NCBI GenBank assembly: GCA_002307375.1
Contig: NTJI01000002.1
Span: 62,001 to 126,000 of the forward strand
Length of the DNA stretch: 64,000 nt
Reading direction: 5' to 3'
From: Lysobacteraceae bacterium NML93-0399
GTDB taxonomy: Bacteria > Pseudomonadota > Gammaproteobacteria > Xanthomonadales > Xanthomonadaceae
Shown in pieces: positions 20,430 to 33,264 of the stretch. The notes under the pieces were generated by a model. That model saw only the letters and a list, made by a program, of their open reading frames with translations, was not told the DNA's origin and ran no database searches. The position numbers and the translations under genes are program-made. The first letter of the stretch is position 1. Every line of letters begins with the position of its first letter.

Positions 20430-21092
20430 TTATAGCGGAGCCGCCGGCACTGCCCGGTAAAGCCCCTTCTCGTCGATGAATGCGGCGACACCGGACGGCA
20501 CTAGATCGCTCACCGGCGCGCCGGCCGCGACGCGCGAGCGCACGGCAGTGGCCGATGCCGGATGCATCGGCTGTCGCAGCCGCAGCAGGTGTCCGGCGGG
20601 CGTCGCCTGCAGCACACCGGCATCGTCGGTCCAGCGATGCTCGAACGCGGCGGTGAGGACCGGCGGCAGCTTCGTCGCATCGAGCGCGCTGCCCGGCCGC
20701 TCGGCCACCACCAGATGCGACAGCGTCAGCAGCGCCTCCCAGCGGTGCCAGTCCGGCAGGCCCAGCAGACTGTCGGCCCCGACCAGCCAGGCCAGGGGCT
20801 GCGCAGGCCCGAGTTCTTCGCGCAGTTCGGCCAGCGTGTCGACGGTGTAGCTGCGGCCGGCGCGATCGAGTTCGCGGCGGTCGAGCATCAGCCCCGGCAC
20901 GTCGGCGATCGCGAGCGCGACCATGGCGGCGCGCTGGGCGGCATCCGCGCCCGGTGATGCCCGGTGTGGCGGATCTCCGGCGGGCATCAGTCGAACCGTG
21001 CAGGCGAGCCGGTCGCGCGCGGCGCACGCGATTGCGAGATGTCCGAAGTGGATCGGATCGAAGGTCCCGCCGTAGACGAGATGCAAGGGCAT
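20430..21092 (-). CDS. nadD: Nicotinate-nucleotide adenylyltransferase
   Basis: Transfers AMP from ATP to nicotinate mononucleotide to form deamido-NAD, an essential step of NAD synthesis. The 220-aa product starts at MPLHLVYGGTFDPIHFGH, where GGTFDPIHxGH is the nucleotidyltransferase signature; open frame further upstream is not coding. The second motif, TAVRSRVAAGAPVSDLVPSG, is the ISSTxxR-type ATP site, here with SATAVRSR. It lies 7 bp behind holA. Confidence 0.96.
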   Translation of the reverse strand: MPLHLVYGGTFDPIHFGHLAIACAARDRLACTVRLMPAGDPPHRASPGADAAQRAAMVALAIADVPGLMLDRRELDRAGRSYTVDTLAELREELGPAQPLAWLVGADSLLGLPDWHRWEALLTLSHLVVAERPGSALDATKLPPVLTAAFEHRWTDDAGVLQATPAGHLLRLRQPMHPASATAVRSRVAAGAPVSDLVPSGVAAFIDEKGLYRAVPAAPL

Positions 21093-21099
21093 CCCGGGC

Positions 21100-22146
21100 T
21101 CAGGCTGCGAGCAGTGCGCCCGCGCGCGCATCGGCGACCGCGACCAGCAGGCGCTCGAGCGCGAGCCAGCCATCGACGGGATCCTGTCCCCAGCGACCGC
21201 GGCCCTTGGCGATGCGATCGACGCGCCCGGCCTCGGCGACGAAGCGCACCCAGCGCGCTTCGGGATGACGCTGCAGTGCGCGTCGATAGCCGGCCTGACG
21301 CGCGTCCCAGATGCGCTGCGCCTTGAACTCGTTGGCCATGTTCCCGCCGCGTGCCTGCACCTGCGCCAGTTGCGCGGCGCGCGAGAGTTCCATGACGACC
21401 ATGCCCATCAGCGCCGGAATCGCCGCGCCTTCGGCGCGCAGGCCGGCGAGCATGCGCACGACCTGCGCCGGTTGGCCGTTGAGGGTGGCGTCGAGCAGAC
21501 GGAAGACGTCGAAGCGCGCCGCGTCGGCGACCAGCGCCTGCATGCGCTCGGCGTCGAGCGTGCTGCCGTCGGCCAGCAATGCGAGCTTGTCGACTTCCTG
21601 CGCGGCAGCCAGCAGATTGCCGTCGACGCGCTCGGCCAGCTGCTGCACCGCGCTGCGGTCGGCGAGCACATTGCGGCTGCGCAGACGCGCGTCGATCCAG
21701 CCTTCGAGCTCGTGCGGCTTGACCTGCCAGGCGATGACGAGATGGCCGATACCGGCGATCGCCTCGCTCCACTTGCCGCCGTGCTGCCGGCTCCACTCGC
21801 CACCGGTGACCAGCAGGGTGATGTCGGGCGGCGGATCGGCGCAGAAACCGCTGATGACCGCGGCGCCGTCCTTGCCCGGCTTGGTCGTCGGCAGGCGGAT
21901 TTCGACCAGCCGGCGGGCGGCGAACAGGCTGGGCGCGCGGAACGTGGCCTCGACCGCGTTCCAGTCGATGTCGCGGCCTTCGGGCTCGAAAACCTCGCGC
22001 TCGGCGACACCCTGCTCGCGCGCGGCACTGCGCACCGCGTCGGCAGCCTCGAGCACGCGGAGCGTCTCGGGGCCGGCGATCAGATACGCGGGCTTCAACG
22101 GCTCGCGCGCCAGCTGCGCGGGCAGACGTTCGGGCGTCAGTTCCAC
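21100..22146 (-). CDS. holA: DNA polymerase III subunit delta
   Basis: Wrench subunit of the clamp loader that opens the beta clamp. The 348-aa product shows the family start (RLPAQLAREPLKPAYLIAGP) and helical AAA+-like domains (NVLADRSAVQQLAERVDGNL, AAQEVDKLALLADGS, DVFRLLDATLNGQPAQVVRM). It lies between lptE (31 bp upstream) and nadD (7 bp downstream), the conserved gammaproteobacterial order. Confidence 0.96.
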   Translation of the reverse strand: MELTPERLPAQLAREPLKPAYLIAGPETLRVLEAADAVRSAAREQGVAEREVFEPEGRDIDWNAVEATFRAPSLFAARRLVEIRLPTTKPGKDGAAVISGFCADPPPDITLLVTGGEWSRQHGGKWSEAIAGIGHLVIAWQVKPHELEGWIDARLRSRNVLADRSAVQQLAERVDGNLLAAAQEVDKLALLADGSTLDAERMQALVADAARFDVFRLLDATLNGQPAQVVRMLAGLRAEGAAIPALMGMVVMELSRAAQLAQVQARGGNMANEFKAQRIWDARQAGYRRALQRHPEARWVRFVAEAGRVDRIAKGRGRWGQDPVDGWLALERLLVAVADARAGALLAA

Positions 22147-22177
22147 GGGCGTTTCAGGGAAGCGGGCACGCGCGAAC

Positions 22178-22705
22178 TCACTCGCGCGCGCGTTCCTGCG
22201 GATTGCGGAACACCGCGTCGATCCGGCGGATGATCGAGGCGGTCATTTCGCGCTCCATCTCTTTGGACAACAGGTCACGCTCGGACTCGGTGCCGATCGC
22301 CTGTGTCGGGATCGACAGATAGTCGCGCGCGAGCTCCACTGCCTGCTGCGGCACGATGTCCTCTCCGTCCGCGTCGGTCATCGAGAACACGACCGCGTAG
22401 CGCAGGGTGTATTCCTGCGCACGGCCGAAACTGTCGATGCTGATGGGCGTCGAGGCCCAGCGCTCGGAAAGGATGCGCAGCGTCGCAACATCGGTTGCAT
22501 CCGCGGCAGCGCGCGGCACGCCGGCCCCAATCAAAGAGCGGTCGAGCGCCTGCGCAAGTGAGCTGTAGGGATCACGCGCAGTGACCTTGATCGGCCCCAG
22601 ATCCGTCGGCAGCGTCAGTGCATTGCGCAGGTGGAAGCCGCAGGCCGACAGCGTCAGCACGAGGGCGACGGTGGCGAGGAAGTGGAGCGGTCGGAGGATG
22701 CGCAT
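22178..22705 (-). CDS. lptE: LPS assembly lipoprotein LptE
   Basis: Outer-membrane lipoprotein that plugs the LptD barrel and completes the lipopolysaccharide export bridge. The 175-aa product has a signal peptide ending in a lipobox (VLTLSAC, acylated Cys 22) followed directly by GFHLRNALTLP, the family start. The remainder (YTLRYAVVFSMTDADGEDIV, AVELARDYLSIPTQAIG) agrees with LptE. It lies between leuS and holA as in E. coli. Confidence 0.95.
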   Translation of the reverse strand: MRILRPLHFLATVALVLTLSACGFHLRNALTLPTDLGPIKVTARDPYSSLAQALDRSLIGAGVPRAAADATDVATLRILSERWASTPISIDSFGRAQEYTLRYAVVFSMTDADGEDIVPQQAVELARDYLSIPTQAIGTESERDLLSKEMEREMTASIIRRIDAVFRNPQERARE

Positions 22706-22771
22706 GAAAGGAGTCTGGACGAGGGGGATGGGGCCGGCAAGCGCCGCGCGCGGGGCGCGGCGACACCGGGT

Positions 22772-27384
<4,613 letters not shown>

Positions 27385-27574
27385 GCGGTGTTCGGCGCGC
27401 TCCGGACAACGGTGCGGTGCACGGATCATGCGGGCACGGCATCGCGCGCAAGCGCGCTCCGACAGCCGACGTGCCGTCGCAGCTTCGATGCATGAGCGGA
27501 ACCGCTGCTCGATCCGTGCCGCCGCCCCCGCGGCTGTGCCTACAATCGGCCACCGTCACCGCTCGGAGTTGCGC

Positions 27575-28897
27575 ATGGCCCGTCGTATCCGCTCCCACGC
27601 TGCACTCGCCTGCGCCGGCCTCCTGCTCGCGCCGGGGTCGCTGCTGGCGCAGACCACGGCGTTGCACTGCGAGCGCATGTTCGATGCGCGCAGCGGACAG
27701 ATACGTGGCGAGCACACCATCGTGGTCGAGAACGGCCTGATCCGGGAAGTGATTCCCGGCCGCGCCAAACTGGCAGACGGCATCGAATCGATCGTGCTCG
27801 GAAACCGCACCTGCTCACCGGGCTGGACCGATCTGCATGTGCATCTGGGCTCGGAGTCGAGCCCGGCCAGTTACTCCGAAGGCTTCCGCCTCGATCCGGT
27901 CGACTACGCGTTCCGCGCGGTCGGCTACGCCGACAAGACCCTGTCGGCCGGCTTCACCACCGTGCGTGATCTTGGCGGCGAGGTCAGTCCGCACCTGCGC
28001 GACGCGATCAACCAGGGTCTGGTGCCCGGCCCGCGCATCTTCGCGGCCGGCAAGTCCATCGCCACCACCGGCGGCCATGCCGATCCGAGCAACGGCTACA
28101 ACTCGATGCTCTCGCACCTGATGGGCCCGCCCGGCCCGACCGAAGGCGTCATCAATTCCATCGACGACGCACGCCAGGCCGTACGCCAGCGCTACAAGGA
28201 CGGCAGCGACGTCATCAAGATCACCGCGACCGGCGGCGTGCTGAGCTACGCCCGCAGCGGCGATGCGCCGCAGTTCACCGTCGACGAGGTCCAGGCGGTC
28301 GTCGACACCGCCAGGGATTATGGCTACCGCGTCGCCGCCCATGCCCACGGCACCGAGGGCATGAAGCGCGCGGTGCTCGCCGGCGTGACCAGCATCGAAC
28401 ACGGCACGCACATGGATGACGAGGTGATGCGGCTGATGAAGCAGCACGGCACCTGGTACGTGCCGACGATCTACGCCGGCCGCTTCGTCGCCGACAAGGC
28501 GAAAGAGCCGGGCTATTTTCCCGAAGTCGTGCGACCGAAGGCCGCGACCATCGGCGCGATGATCCAGGACACCGCCGCGCGTGCGTATCGCGCCGGCGTG
28601 CCGATCGCCTTCGGCACCGATCAGGGCGTCGGCCCGCACGGCGACAATGCGCGCGAATTCGTCTACATGGTCGAGGCCGGCATTCCCGCGGCCTACGCAC
28701 TGCAGTCGGCCACGCTGCATGCGGCCACCGTGCTGGGTGTCGACGACCAGGGCGTCATCGAAGCCGGCAAACGCGCCGACATCATCGCCATGCCGGGCGA
28801 TCCGGTCGCCGACATCAATGCGGTGATGGGCGTCGATTTCGTGATGAAGGAAGGCCGCGTGCATCGCGCGCCGGCGGAGGTCGCCGCGCTCGATTGA
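27575..28897 (+). CDS. Secreted metal-dependent amidohydrolase (imidazolonepropionase/prolidase-like)
   Basis: A 440-aa amidohydrolase-superfamily protein with a Sec signal peptide ([19 protein letters not shown]), so periplasmic. ATG 27575 has GGAG seven bases upstream. Metal ligands are visible: HVH at 88-90, a probable carboxylated Lys in [11 protein letters not shown] (about 215), HAH at about 256, EHGTH at about 276, and the Asp in [10 protein letters not shown] at about 350. Family members of this type hydrolyse Xaa-Pro or acyl-amino acids, but the substrate cannot be told here. Its last 83 bases overlap the 3' end of the convergent DUF998-like gene. Confidence 0.88.
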   Translation: MARRIRSHAALACAGLLLAPGSLLAQTTALHCERMFDARSGQIRGEHTIVVENGLIREVIPGRAKLADGIESIVLGNRTCSPGWTDLHVHLGSESSPASYSEGFRLDPVDYAFRAVGYADKTLSAGFTTVRDLGGEVSPHLRDAINQGLVPGPRIFAAGKSIATTGGHADPSNGYNSMLSHLMGPPGPTEGVINSIDDARQAVRQRYKDGSDVIKITATGGVLSYARSGDAPQFTVDEVQAVVDTARDYGYRVAAHAHGTEGMKRAVLAGVTSIEHGTHMDDEVMRLMKQHGTWYVPTIYAGRFVADKAKEPGYFPEVVRPKAATIGAMIQDTAARAYRAGVPIAFGTDQGVGPHGDNAREFVYMVEAGIPAAYALQSATLHAATVLGVDDQGVIEAGKRADIIAMPGDPVADINAVMGVDFVMKEGRVHRAPAEVAALD

Positions 28898-29585
28898 GTT
28901 CGAGCGCCCAGTCCACCACCTCGGCTTTCTGTCCGAGCGCGCTGGTGCGCGATCGTCGGTGCGTGTCTGACCCCGGAATGTCCGGATCGCGAGCGCTCCG
29001 CCCCCGGCTTCGCTCAGCGAAGCGGTCGACTCGACGCGACACCCGGCACGCCAGCAGCAGCGTCCACACCCACCACGCAAGCAGGACCACGCGCGGGCCG
29101 GCCACCGGCCCGAGCATCGCCGGCGACAGTAAACACACCGCGCAGATCGCCAGCGCCGGCCAGCGCATCGCCGGCATCGCGAAGCCCGAGACCAGCGCAC
29201 CCGCGCCGAACGCCAGCAGCCAGACCATCCATGCCGTCGCATGCAGGCGGCTGGTGCCGGCATCGAGCGCCGCCGGGTCCAGCTGCCAGACGCCCTGCGC
29301 GGCAAATGCCAGTGCCGCCAGCAGGCACAGCTGGAGTGCAATGCCCACCCCGAGTCCGCGCGCCGGGGCCGCCTTGCGCAGGCGAATCGCCACGAATGCC
29401 AGCGAAACGCCGGGCAGAATCCACGCCAGCAGGTTGAACAGCCAGGCGGCAGGCATGCCACTGGCGCCGGCCCAGGCCAAGGGCGCCGCCATCGGCAGCG
29501 CGCTCGCGGCGGTGAAGACCAGCAGCGCCGCCAAGGTGCACAGATGCGCCACGGTCACCAGCGGCCACAGCCGCGCGCGGCTCAT
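28815..29585 (-). CDS. DUF998-like multi-pass membrane protein
   Basis: About 256 residues, starting at ATG 29585 with a 4-base ATGA overlap on the stop of the XRE regulator gene. About six membrane segments are visible ([116 protein letters not shown]), resembling DUF998. The tail after [10 protein letters not shown] is hydrophilic and runs 83 bases into the amidohydrolase gene; it may be unnatural read-through after a lost stop. Third gene of an operon with a membrane protein and a regulator. Confidence 0.75.
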   Translation of the reverse strand: MSRARLWPLVTVAHLCTLAALLVFTAASALPMAAPLAWAGASGMPAAWLFNLLAWILPGVSLAFVAIRLRKAAPARGLGVGIALQLCLLAALAFAAQGVWQLDPAALDAGTSRLHATAWMVWLLAFGAGALVSGFAMPAMRWPALAICAVCLLSPAMLGPVAGPRVVLLAWWVWTLLLACRVSRRVDRFAERSRGRSARDPDIPGSDTHRRSRTSALGQKAEVVDWALELNRARRPPPARDARGLPSSRNRRPSPH

Positions 29586-29794
29586 GCGGCCCACCGGAAC
29601 ACGTCCTCGACCCCGACCCCGAAGGTCCGCGCGATCCGGAACGCGAGTTCCAGCGACGGCGCATAGCGCCCCGCCTCGAGCGCGATGATCGTCTGCCGGG
29701 TCACGCTGCAGGCATCGGCCAGCGCCTGCTGGGTCAGCTCGCCATGCTCGAACCGCAGGCGGCGGATCTCGTTGGTGATGGGCGTGCCGGTCAC
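29582..29794 (-). CDS. Small XRE-family helix-turn-helix transcriptional regulator
   Basis: A 70-aa protein that is only a Cro/CI-type [61 protein letters not shown]. This is the YozG-like family of compact regulators, commonly encoded with membrane proteins of unknown role. The start is GTG 29794, in a 4-base GTGA overlap with the upstream membrane protein gene; its own stop overlaps the start of the DUF998-like gene by 4 bases. The operon promoter carries an ATGTCAA-N6-TTGACAT dyad (30292-30311), a likely autoregulatory site (inference). Confidence 0.9.
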   Translation of the reverse strand: MTGTPITNEIRRLRFEHGELTQQALADACSVTRQTIIALEAGRYAPSLELAFRIARTFGVGVEDVFRWAA

Positions 29795-30237
29795 ACGCGC
29801 GCGCGCCTGTAGGCGAATGCCACCGCACCATGGCCCCACAGGTTCGCCACGATCAAGCCGAGCAGCAACATGCCCGACAGGCGCAGGTCGACCGCCAGCA
29901 GCAGCGCGCGCGAACCGGGCACCATGAGCGCGGCCGCAAGCCCGACCGCCCAGACACTGGCGACGAATCGGAATACACGGTCGCCACGCGCGAGAAACTG
30001 CGCATCCCGCTCGTCCTCCAGCACGCCACGACGACGTTCGGCATCTGCCAGCGCACGCCGTCTGAACCAGTGCGACAGCATCACCACGCCAGCCGTGGCC
30101 ATCAAAGGAAACGGGCTCGGATCGATCACCGCCACCATCAAGGTCCAGACCGCCAGGGCTGCAGCACCGGTGGCTGCGCTCCGGGCATAGCGCTCGCCGA
30201 ACGCGTGCGGCTCGATTCGTACTGGGTTGGTCGACAT
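29791..30237 (-). CDS. Hypothetical membrane protein in XRE-regulator operon
   Basis: A 148-aa protein with about four membrane segments in two pairs ([17 protein letters not shown] with [36 protein letters not shown] with [20 protein letters not shown]), separated by a charged stretch ([20 protein letters not shown]) with the DERDAQ element typical of DUF2178-like proteins found beside YozG-type regulators. ATG 30237 is preceded by CGGAGAG. First gene of a three-gene operon, each joint a 4-base overlap. Function unknown. Confidence 0.8.
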   Translation of the reverse strand: MSTNPVRIEPHAFGERYARSAATGAAALAVWTLMVAVIDPSPFPLMATAGVVMLSHWFRRRALADAERRRGVLEDERDAQFLARGDRVFRFVASVWAVGLAAALMVPGSRALLLAVDLRLSGMLLLGLIVANLWGHGAVAFAYRRARV

Positions 30238-30270
30238 CCGCGCGCTCTCCGTCGGTACACAGCTCGGGAA

Positions 30271-30298
30271 AATCTACGAGCGCAGCGCCCGATGTCAA
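30271..30298 (-). promoter_or_regulatory. Candidate promoter of the membrane protein/XRE/DUF998 operon
   Basis: On the - strand a consensus -35 TTGACA (30298-30293) is separated by 16 bp from TAGATT (30276-30271), four of six matches to TATAAT. The start codon of the first gene is 34 bp below the -10. In this GC-rich DNA a full TTGACA upstream of a gene is rare, which adds weight. Confidence 0.55.
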
Positions 30299-30311
30299 CT
30301 ATTTTTGACAT
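30292..30311. promoter_or_regulatory. Candidate operator ATGTCAA-N6-TTGACAT
   Basis: A perfect 7-bp inverted repeat with a 6-nt AT-rich centre (CTATTT). Its left arm contains the -35 of the candidate promoter, so a bound dimer would block RNA polymerase. The neighbouring XRE regulator is the obvious ligand. It is also within the intergenic region of divergent cnoX and might affect that gene. Confidence 0.55.
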
Positions 30312-30384
30312 GGTTGTATCCTGCGCAGCCGTCGCCATCTGCATGTGATCGCGCACGGCGCCTCCCCCTCCAAGGATTTTTCGC

Positions 30385-31269
30385 ATGCTTCTCGACAGCA
30401 CCGCTCCCGCCACCGACGCCCCCCGCCACGTCTTCGACGCGACCGCCGCGAACTTCGATACCGATGTGCTGCAGGCGTCGCTCGAGCGCCCCGTGCTGGT
30501 CGATTTCTGGGCCGAATGGTGCGGCCCGTGCAAGTCGCTGGGACCGGTGCTGGAGAAGCTTGCCGACGAGTACAACGGCGCCTTCGTGCTGGCCAAGGTC
30601 GATGTCGACAAGGAGCAGCAGATCGCCGCGGCGTTCCAGATCCGCTCGGTGCCCACCGTATTCCTGCTGGTCGGCGGCCAGCCGGTCGACGGCTTCCCCG
30701 GCGCGCTGCCCGAAGGCCAGGTCCGCGAGTTTCTGCAGCGTCACGGCATCGAGCCGGCCGCAGCTGCACCGGTCGAGGACGCCGAGCCGGCGCCGCTCGA
30801 TCCCGCGGCCGAAGCCGCGCGCCTGCGCGAGGCGATGACCGCAGAGCCCGACAAGGCCGAACTGCGCCTCGATCTGGCGCTGGCCCTGCTGCAGACCGGT
30901 GAGGTGGCGGAAGCCGAAGGCCTGCTCGACGGCCTGCCCGCCAACCTTGCCACCGACGACCGCGCCATCAAGGCGCGCGCGCGTCTGGATTTCGCCACCC
31001 TGCTCGCCGACGCCCCGCCGGCCGACGCGCTGCAGGCCGCGATCGCCGCCGATCCGGCCGACCTCACCGCGCGTCATCAACTCGGCGTCCGCCACATCGT
31101 TGCCGGCGATGCCGAAGCCGGCCTGGAGCAGTTCATCGAGATGCTCGCACGCGACCGCGATTTCCAGGATGGCCTGCCGCGCAAGGCGCTGATCGATGCG
31201 TTCCGCGTCGTCGACGATGCCACACTGGTGAGCCGCTATCGCCGCAGGATGGCGTCGCTGCTGTTCTGA
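30385..31269 (+). CDS. cnoX: Thioredoxin-TPR co-chaperone, YbbN/CnoX type
   Basis: A 294-aa cytoplasmic protein with an N-terminal thioredoxin domain (about 15-115) and a C-terminal TPR-like helical domain (about 130-294: LRLDLALALLQTGEVAEAEG, ARHQLGVRHIVAGDAEAGLE). The family protects proteins from oxidation and hands them to chaperones. Here the redox motif is a complete WCGPC (45-49), whereas E. coli CnoX has SxxC, so this version should be redox-active. ATG 30385 has AAGGA nine bases upstream. The divergent neighbour is the membrane/XRE operon. Confidence 0.92.
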   Translation: MLLDSTAPATDAPRHVFDATAANFDTDVLQASLERPVLVDFWAEWCGPCKSLGPVLEKLADEYNGAFVLAKVDVDKEQQIAAAFQIRSVPTVFLLVGGQPVDGFPGALPEGQVREFLQRHGIEPAAAAPVEDAEPAPLDPAAEAARLREAMTAEPDKAELRLDLALALLQTGEVAEAEGLLDGLPANLATDDRAIKARARLDFATLLADAPPADALQAAIAADPADLTARHQLGVRHIVAGDAEAGLEQFIEMLARDRDFQDGLPRKALIDAFRVVDDATLVSRYRRRMASLLF

Positions 31270-31352
31270 TCGGTCCTCCCTGCGGGACTTTGCCCGGCCC
31301 ACCGTACAGCGGCGTATGGCAAGATCGGCGCCCTACCGCCGATCGCTTCGCC

Positions 31353-31832
31353 ATGACGCCTCGCCGCGCCCGCCTGCTGTTCAACCTCTGGCCGCCGTTC
31401 CTGTTCACCGGCATCCGCGTGACCGCTATCGACGCGCGCTTTCGCCACGCGCGCGTCGAGCTGCGGCAGCACTGGTACAACCGCAACTACGTCGGCACGC
31501 ATTTCGGCGGCAGCCTGTTCGCGATGACCGATCCGTTCTGGATGGTGCTGACCCTGCGCGCGCTGGGTAACGACCACGTGGTCTGGGACAAGGCGGCCGA
31601 GATCGAGTTCGTACGGCCCGGCCGCGGCACCGTGCACGCCACCTTCGATCTCGACGACGCAACGCTGGACGCGATACGCGCGGCAACCGCCGACGGCAGC
31701 AAGCATCTGCACTGGTTCACCACCGACGTACTCGATGCCTCGGGCGAACTCGTCGCCCGCGTCCGCAAGCAGATCTACGTCCGCCGCAAGCGCCGCGCTC
31801 AGTCGGATACGACCGGCGATTCGACCAGGTAA
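31353..31832 (+). CDS. DUF4442 hotdog-fold protein
   Basis: A 159-aa protein of the DUF4442 family (hotdog fold, acyl-thioesterase relatives). Visible marks are LFNLWPPFLFTGIRVTAID, the glycine-bearing helix VGTHFGGSLFAMTDPFWMV and DKAAEIEFVRPGRGTVHATF. Activity and substrate are unknown; the HFGG-helix is the region that binds thioester substrates in related enzymes. The start MTPRR at 31353 was chosen over an open frame 21 codons longer. Its last 34 bases overlap the 3' end of the convergent gene. Confidence 0.85.
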   Translation: MTPRRARLLFNLWPPFLFTGIRVTAIDARFRHARVELRQHWYNRNYVGTHFGGSLFAMTDPFWMVLTLRALGNDHVVWDKAAEIEFVRPGRGTVHATFDLDDATLDAIRAATADGSKHLHWFTTDVLDASGELVARVRKQIYVRRKRRAQSDTTGDSTR

Positions 31833-33124
31833 GCCGGCAGCGACAGTGACCAGCTCGCCCCGCGACCGGTGTCGTACTGCGCGATTTCCAGTTCCCGGCC
31901 ATCGGCGGACACCGTGACGTCGCGGGTGGGGCTGCGCAGTTCAGCCGGCCGGCGCGCAAGGCGCGCGGCAAGCGTGCCGTCGCCACGCGGGTCGTGCAGC
32001 CAAGCCAGCGTACCCAGCAACTGCAGGCGAGCATGGTGATCCTGGCCACGGCGGATGTAGCCGTCGTAGGCCGGCCCGGCGATGTCGGCCAGAATGCAGC
32101 CCGTGCTGTTGGCGACACATTCGAAGCGGCGCCAGAGCGATGGCCGCGCGTGACTGCGAGCGAACGGCGGACCGTGCGCAAGCGCGTTGTCCGCGGCTTC
32201 GCAAGCCGGCGCCATTTCCGAGGCCAGCGCGGATGCGTAACCCTGCCGATCAAGCACCAAGCGCGCCCAGAATCCGGGTTCGCGCATGTCCGGCATCGTG
32301 TCCGCCATGGCCATGCTCCATGCGAACTCGCCGCGCATCGCCGGGCACACAGAGGCTTCGCTGGCGCGGGGTGCAGCGAGCGCGCCTCGACAGCTGACCG
32401 GTAGAGGCGCGTCGGCAGGCATGGCCGCAAGCATCTCGGCAAGCAGGGAACCGTAGCCGTCCGTCGTCAACGCTGCACCAAACATACGCACGATCAGCGT
32501 GTCGCTTTGGGCGCTCAGCCTCCGCCAGGTCGCGAGGTCACGACACGTCGCGTCGACGGCCGCCATCCGCTCTCCTTGGTGGAAGAGGACCGCATGCGAT
32601 GTCAGAGGCCACGCCAGATGCGTCAGAGGCATCATCGGCGCGTTCGCATCCCATGGTAGGCGCCATGCATGGTGTTGATAAGCCGCCAGACCTTCGACGC
32701 GTTCGATCAGCGCACGATTGGCCTCGACTGCGGCAGCGTAGCGCGCCGTGGATGCGCCGACCTTGGCAAGGCAGCCGCGTTCAAGGACACCGCAGGGCGC
32801 CGGCGCCCCGTCCGTCGTCCGCAGATCGGAATAGCGCGCCGCAGCGCTCGAGAATGACAGGGGCGCAGCGCGCGTTTGTGCCGAAGCGAGTACCCGAATG
32901 TCCGCATCCACGACCGTGGCGAGCTCGGCCTCGGGCACGTCGTAGGGCAGTACCCACATCGCGTCGAAGGCATTGCGGCCTTCGAAACCGTTCGGCGTGT
33001 GCATGAGAGCCAGCGCAGCGCGCTGCTCTGCTGTCGCCCCCCGAGCGCGGGACAATGTCCAAAGCAATGCGACCATCACCACTAACACGAGCAGTCCCAT
33101 GCCCGCACGTTTGATCCAGCGCAT
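31799..33124 (-). CDS. Hypothetical protein with one N-terminal membrane anchor
   Basis: A 441-aa protein not assigned to a family. It starts at MRWIKRAGMGLLVLVVMVALLW (ATG 33124), a clear signal anchor, and the body should be periplasmic. It contains several cysteines (CGVLERGC, VSCRGAL, SVCPAMRG, ACEAADN, FECVANSTGC), enough for several disulfides. The gene looks somewhat less GC-rich than its neighbours, by eye. It overlaps the convergent DUF4442 gene by 34 bp at the 3' end and is divergent from the kinase gene. Probably a lineage-restricted protein (inference). Confidence 0.7.
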   Translation of the reverse strand: MRWIKRAGMGLLVLVVMVALLWTLSRARGATAEQRAALALMHTPNGFEGRNAFDAMWVLPYDVPEAELATVVDADIRVLASAQTRAAPLSFSSAAARYSDLRTTDGAPAPCGVLERGCLAKVGASTARYAAAVEANRALIERVEGLAAYQHHAWRLPWDANAPMMPLTHLAWPLTSHAVLFHQGERMAAVDATCRDLATWRRLSAQSDTLIVRMFGAALTTDGYGSLLAEMLAAMPADAPLPVSCRGALAAPRASEASVCPAMRGEFAWSMAMADTMPDMREPGFWARLVLDRQGYASALASEMAPACEAADNALAHGPPFARSHARPSLWRRFECVANSTGCILADIAGPAYDGYIRRGQDHHARLQLLGTLAWLHDPRGDGTLAARLARRPAELRSPTRDVTVSADGRELEIAQYDTGRGASWSLSLPAYLVESPVVSD

Positions 33125-33264
33125 TCCTGCCCCCCGTCCCTTGCGTCCTGCGATGCGCTGAGTGTGGACGACTTGGTCGCACCGCACCAGGCGCCGGAGC
33201 GCCAACCACATCACACCGTTTTCGTGCGCGCGATGGGTATGCTGTCCGCCGCACAGGGGGCTGC

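Noticed and set aside
20430-21173. Longer nadD form starting at 21173
   Set aside because: The extra 27 residues lack similarity and would extend into holA; MPLHLVYGGTFDP is the family N-terminus.
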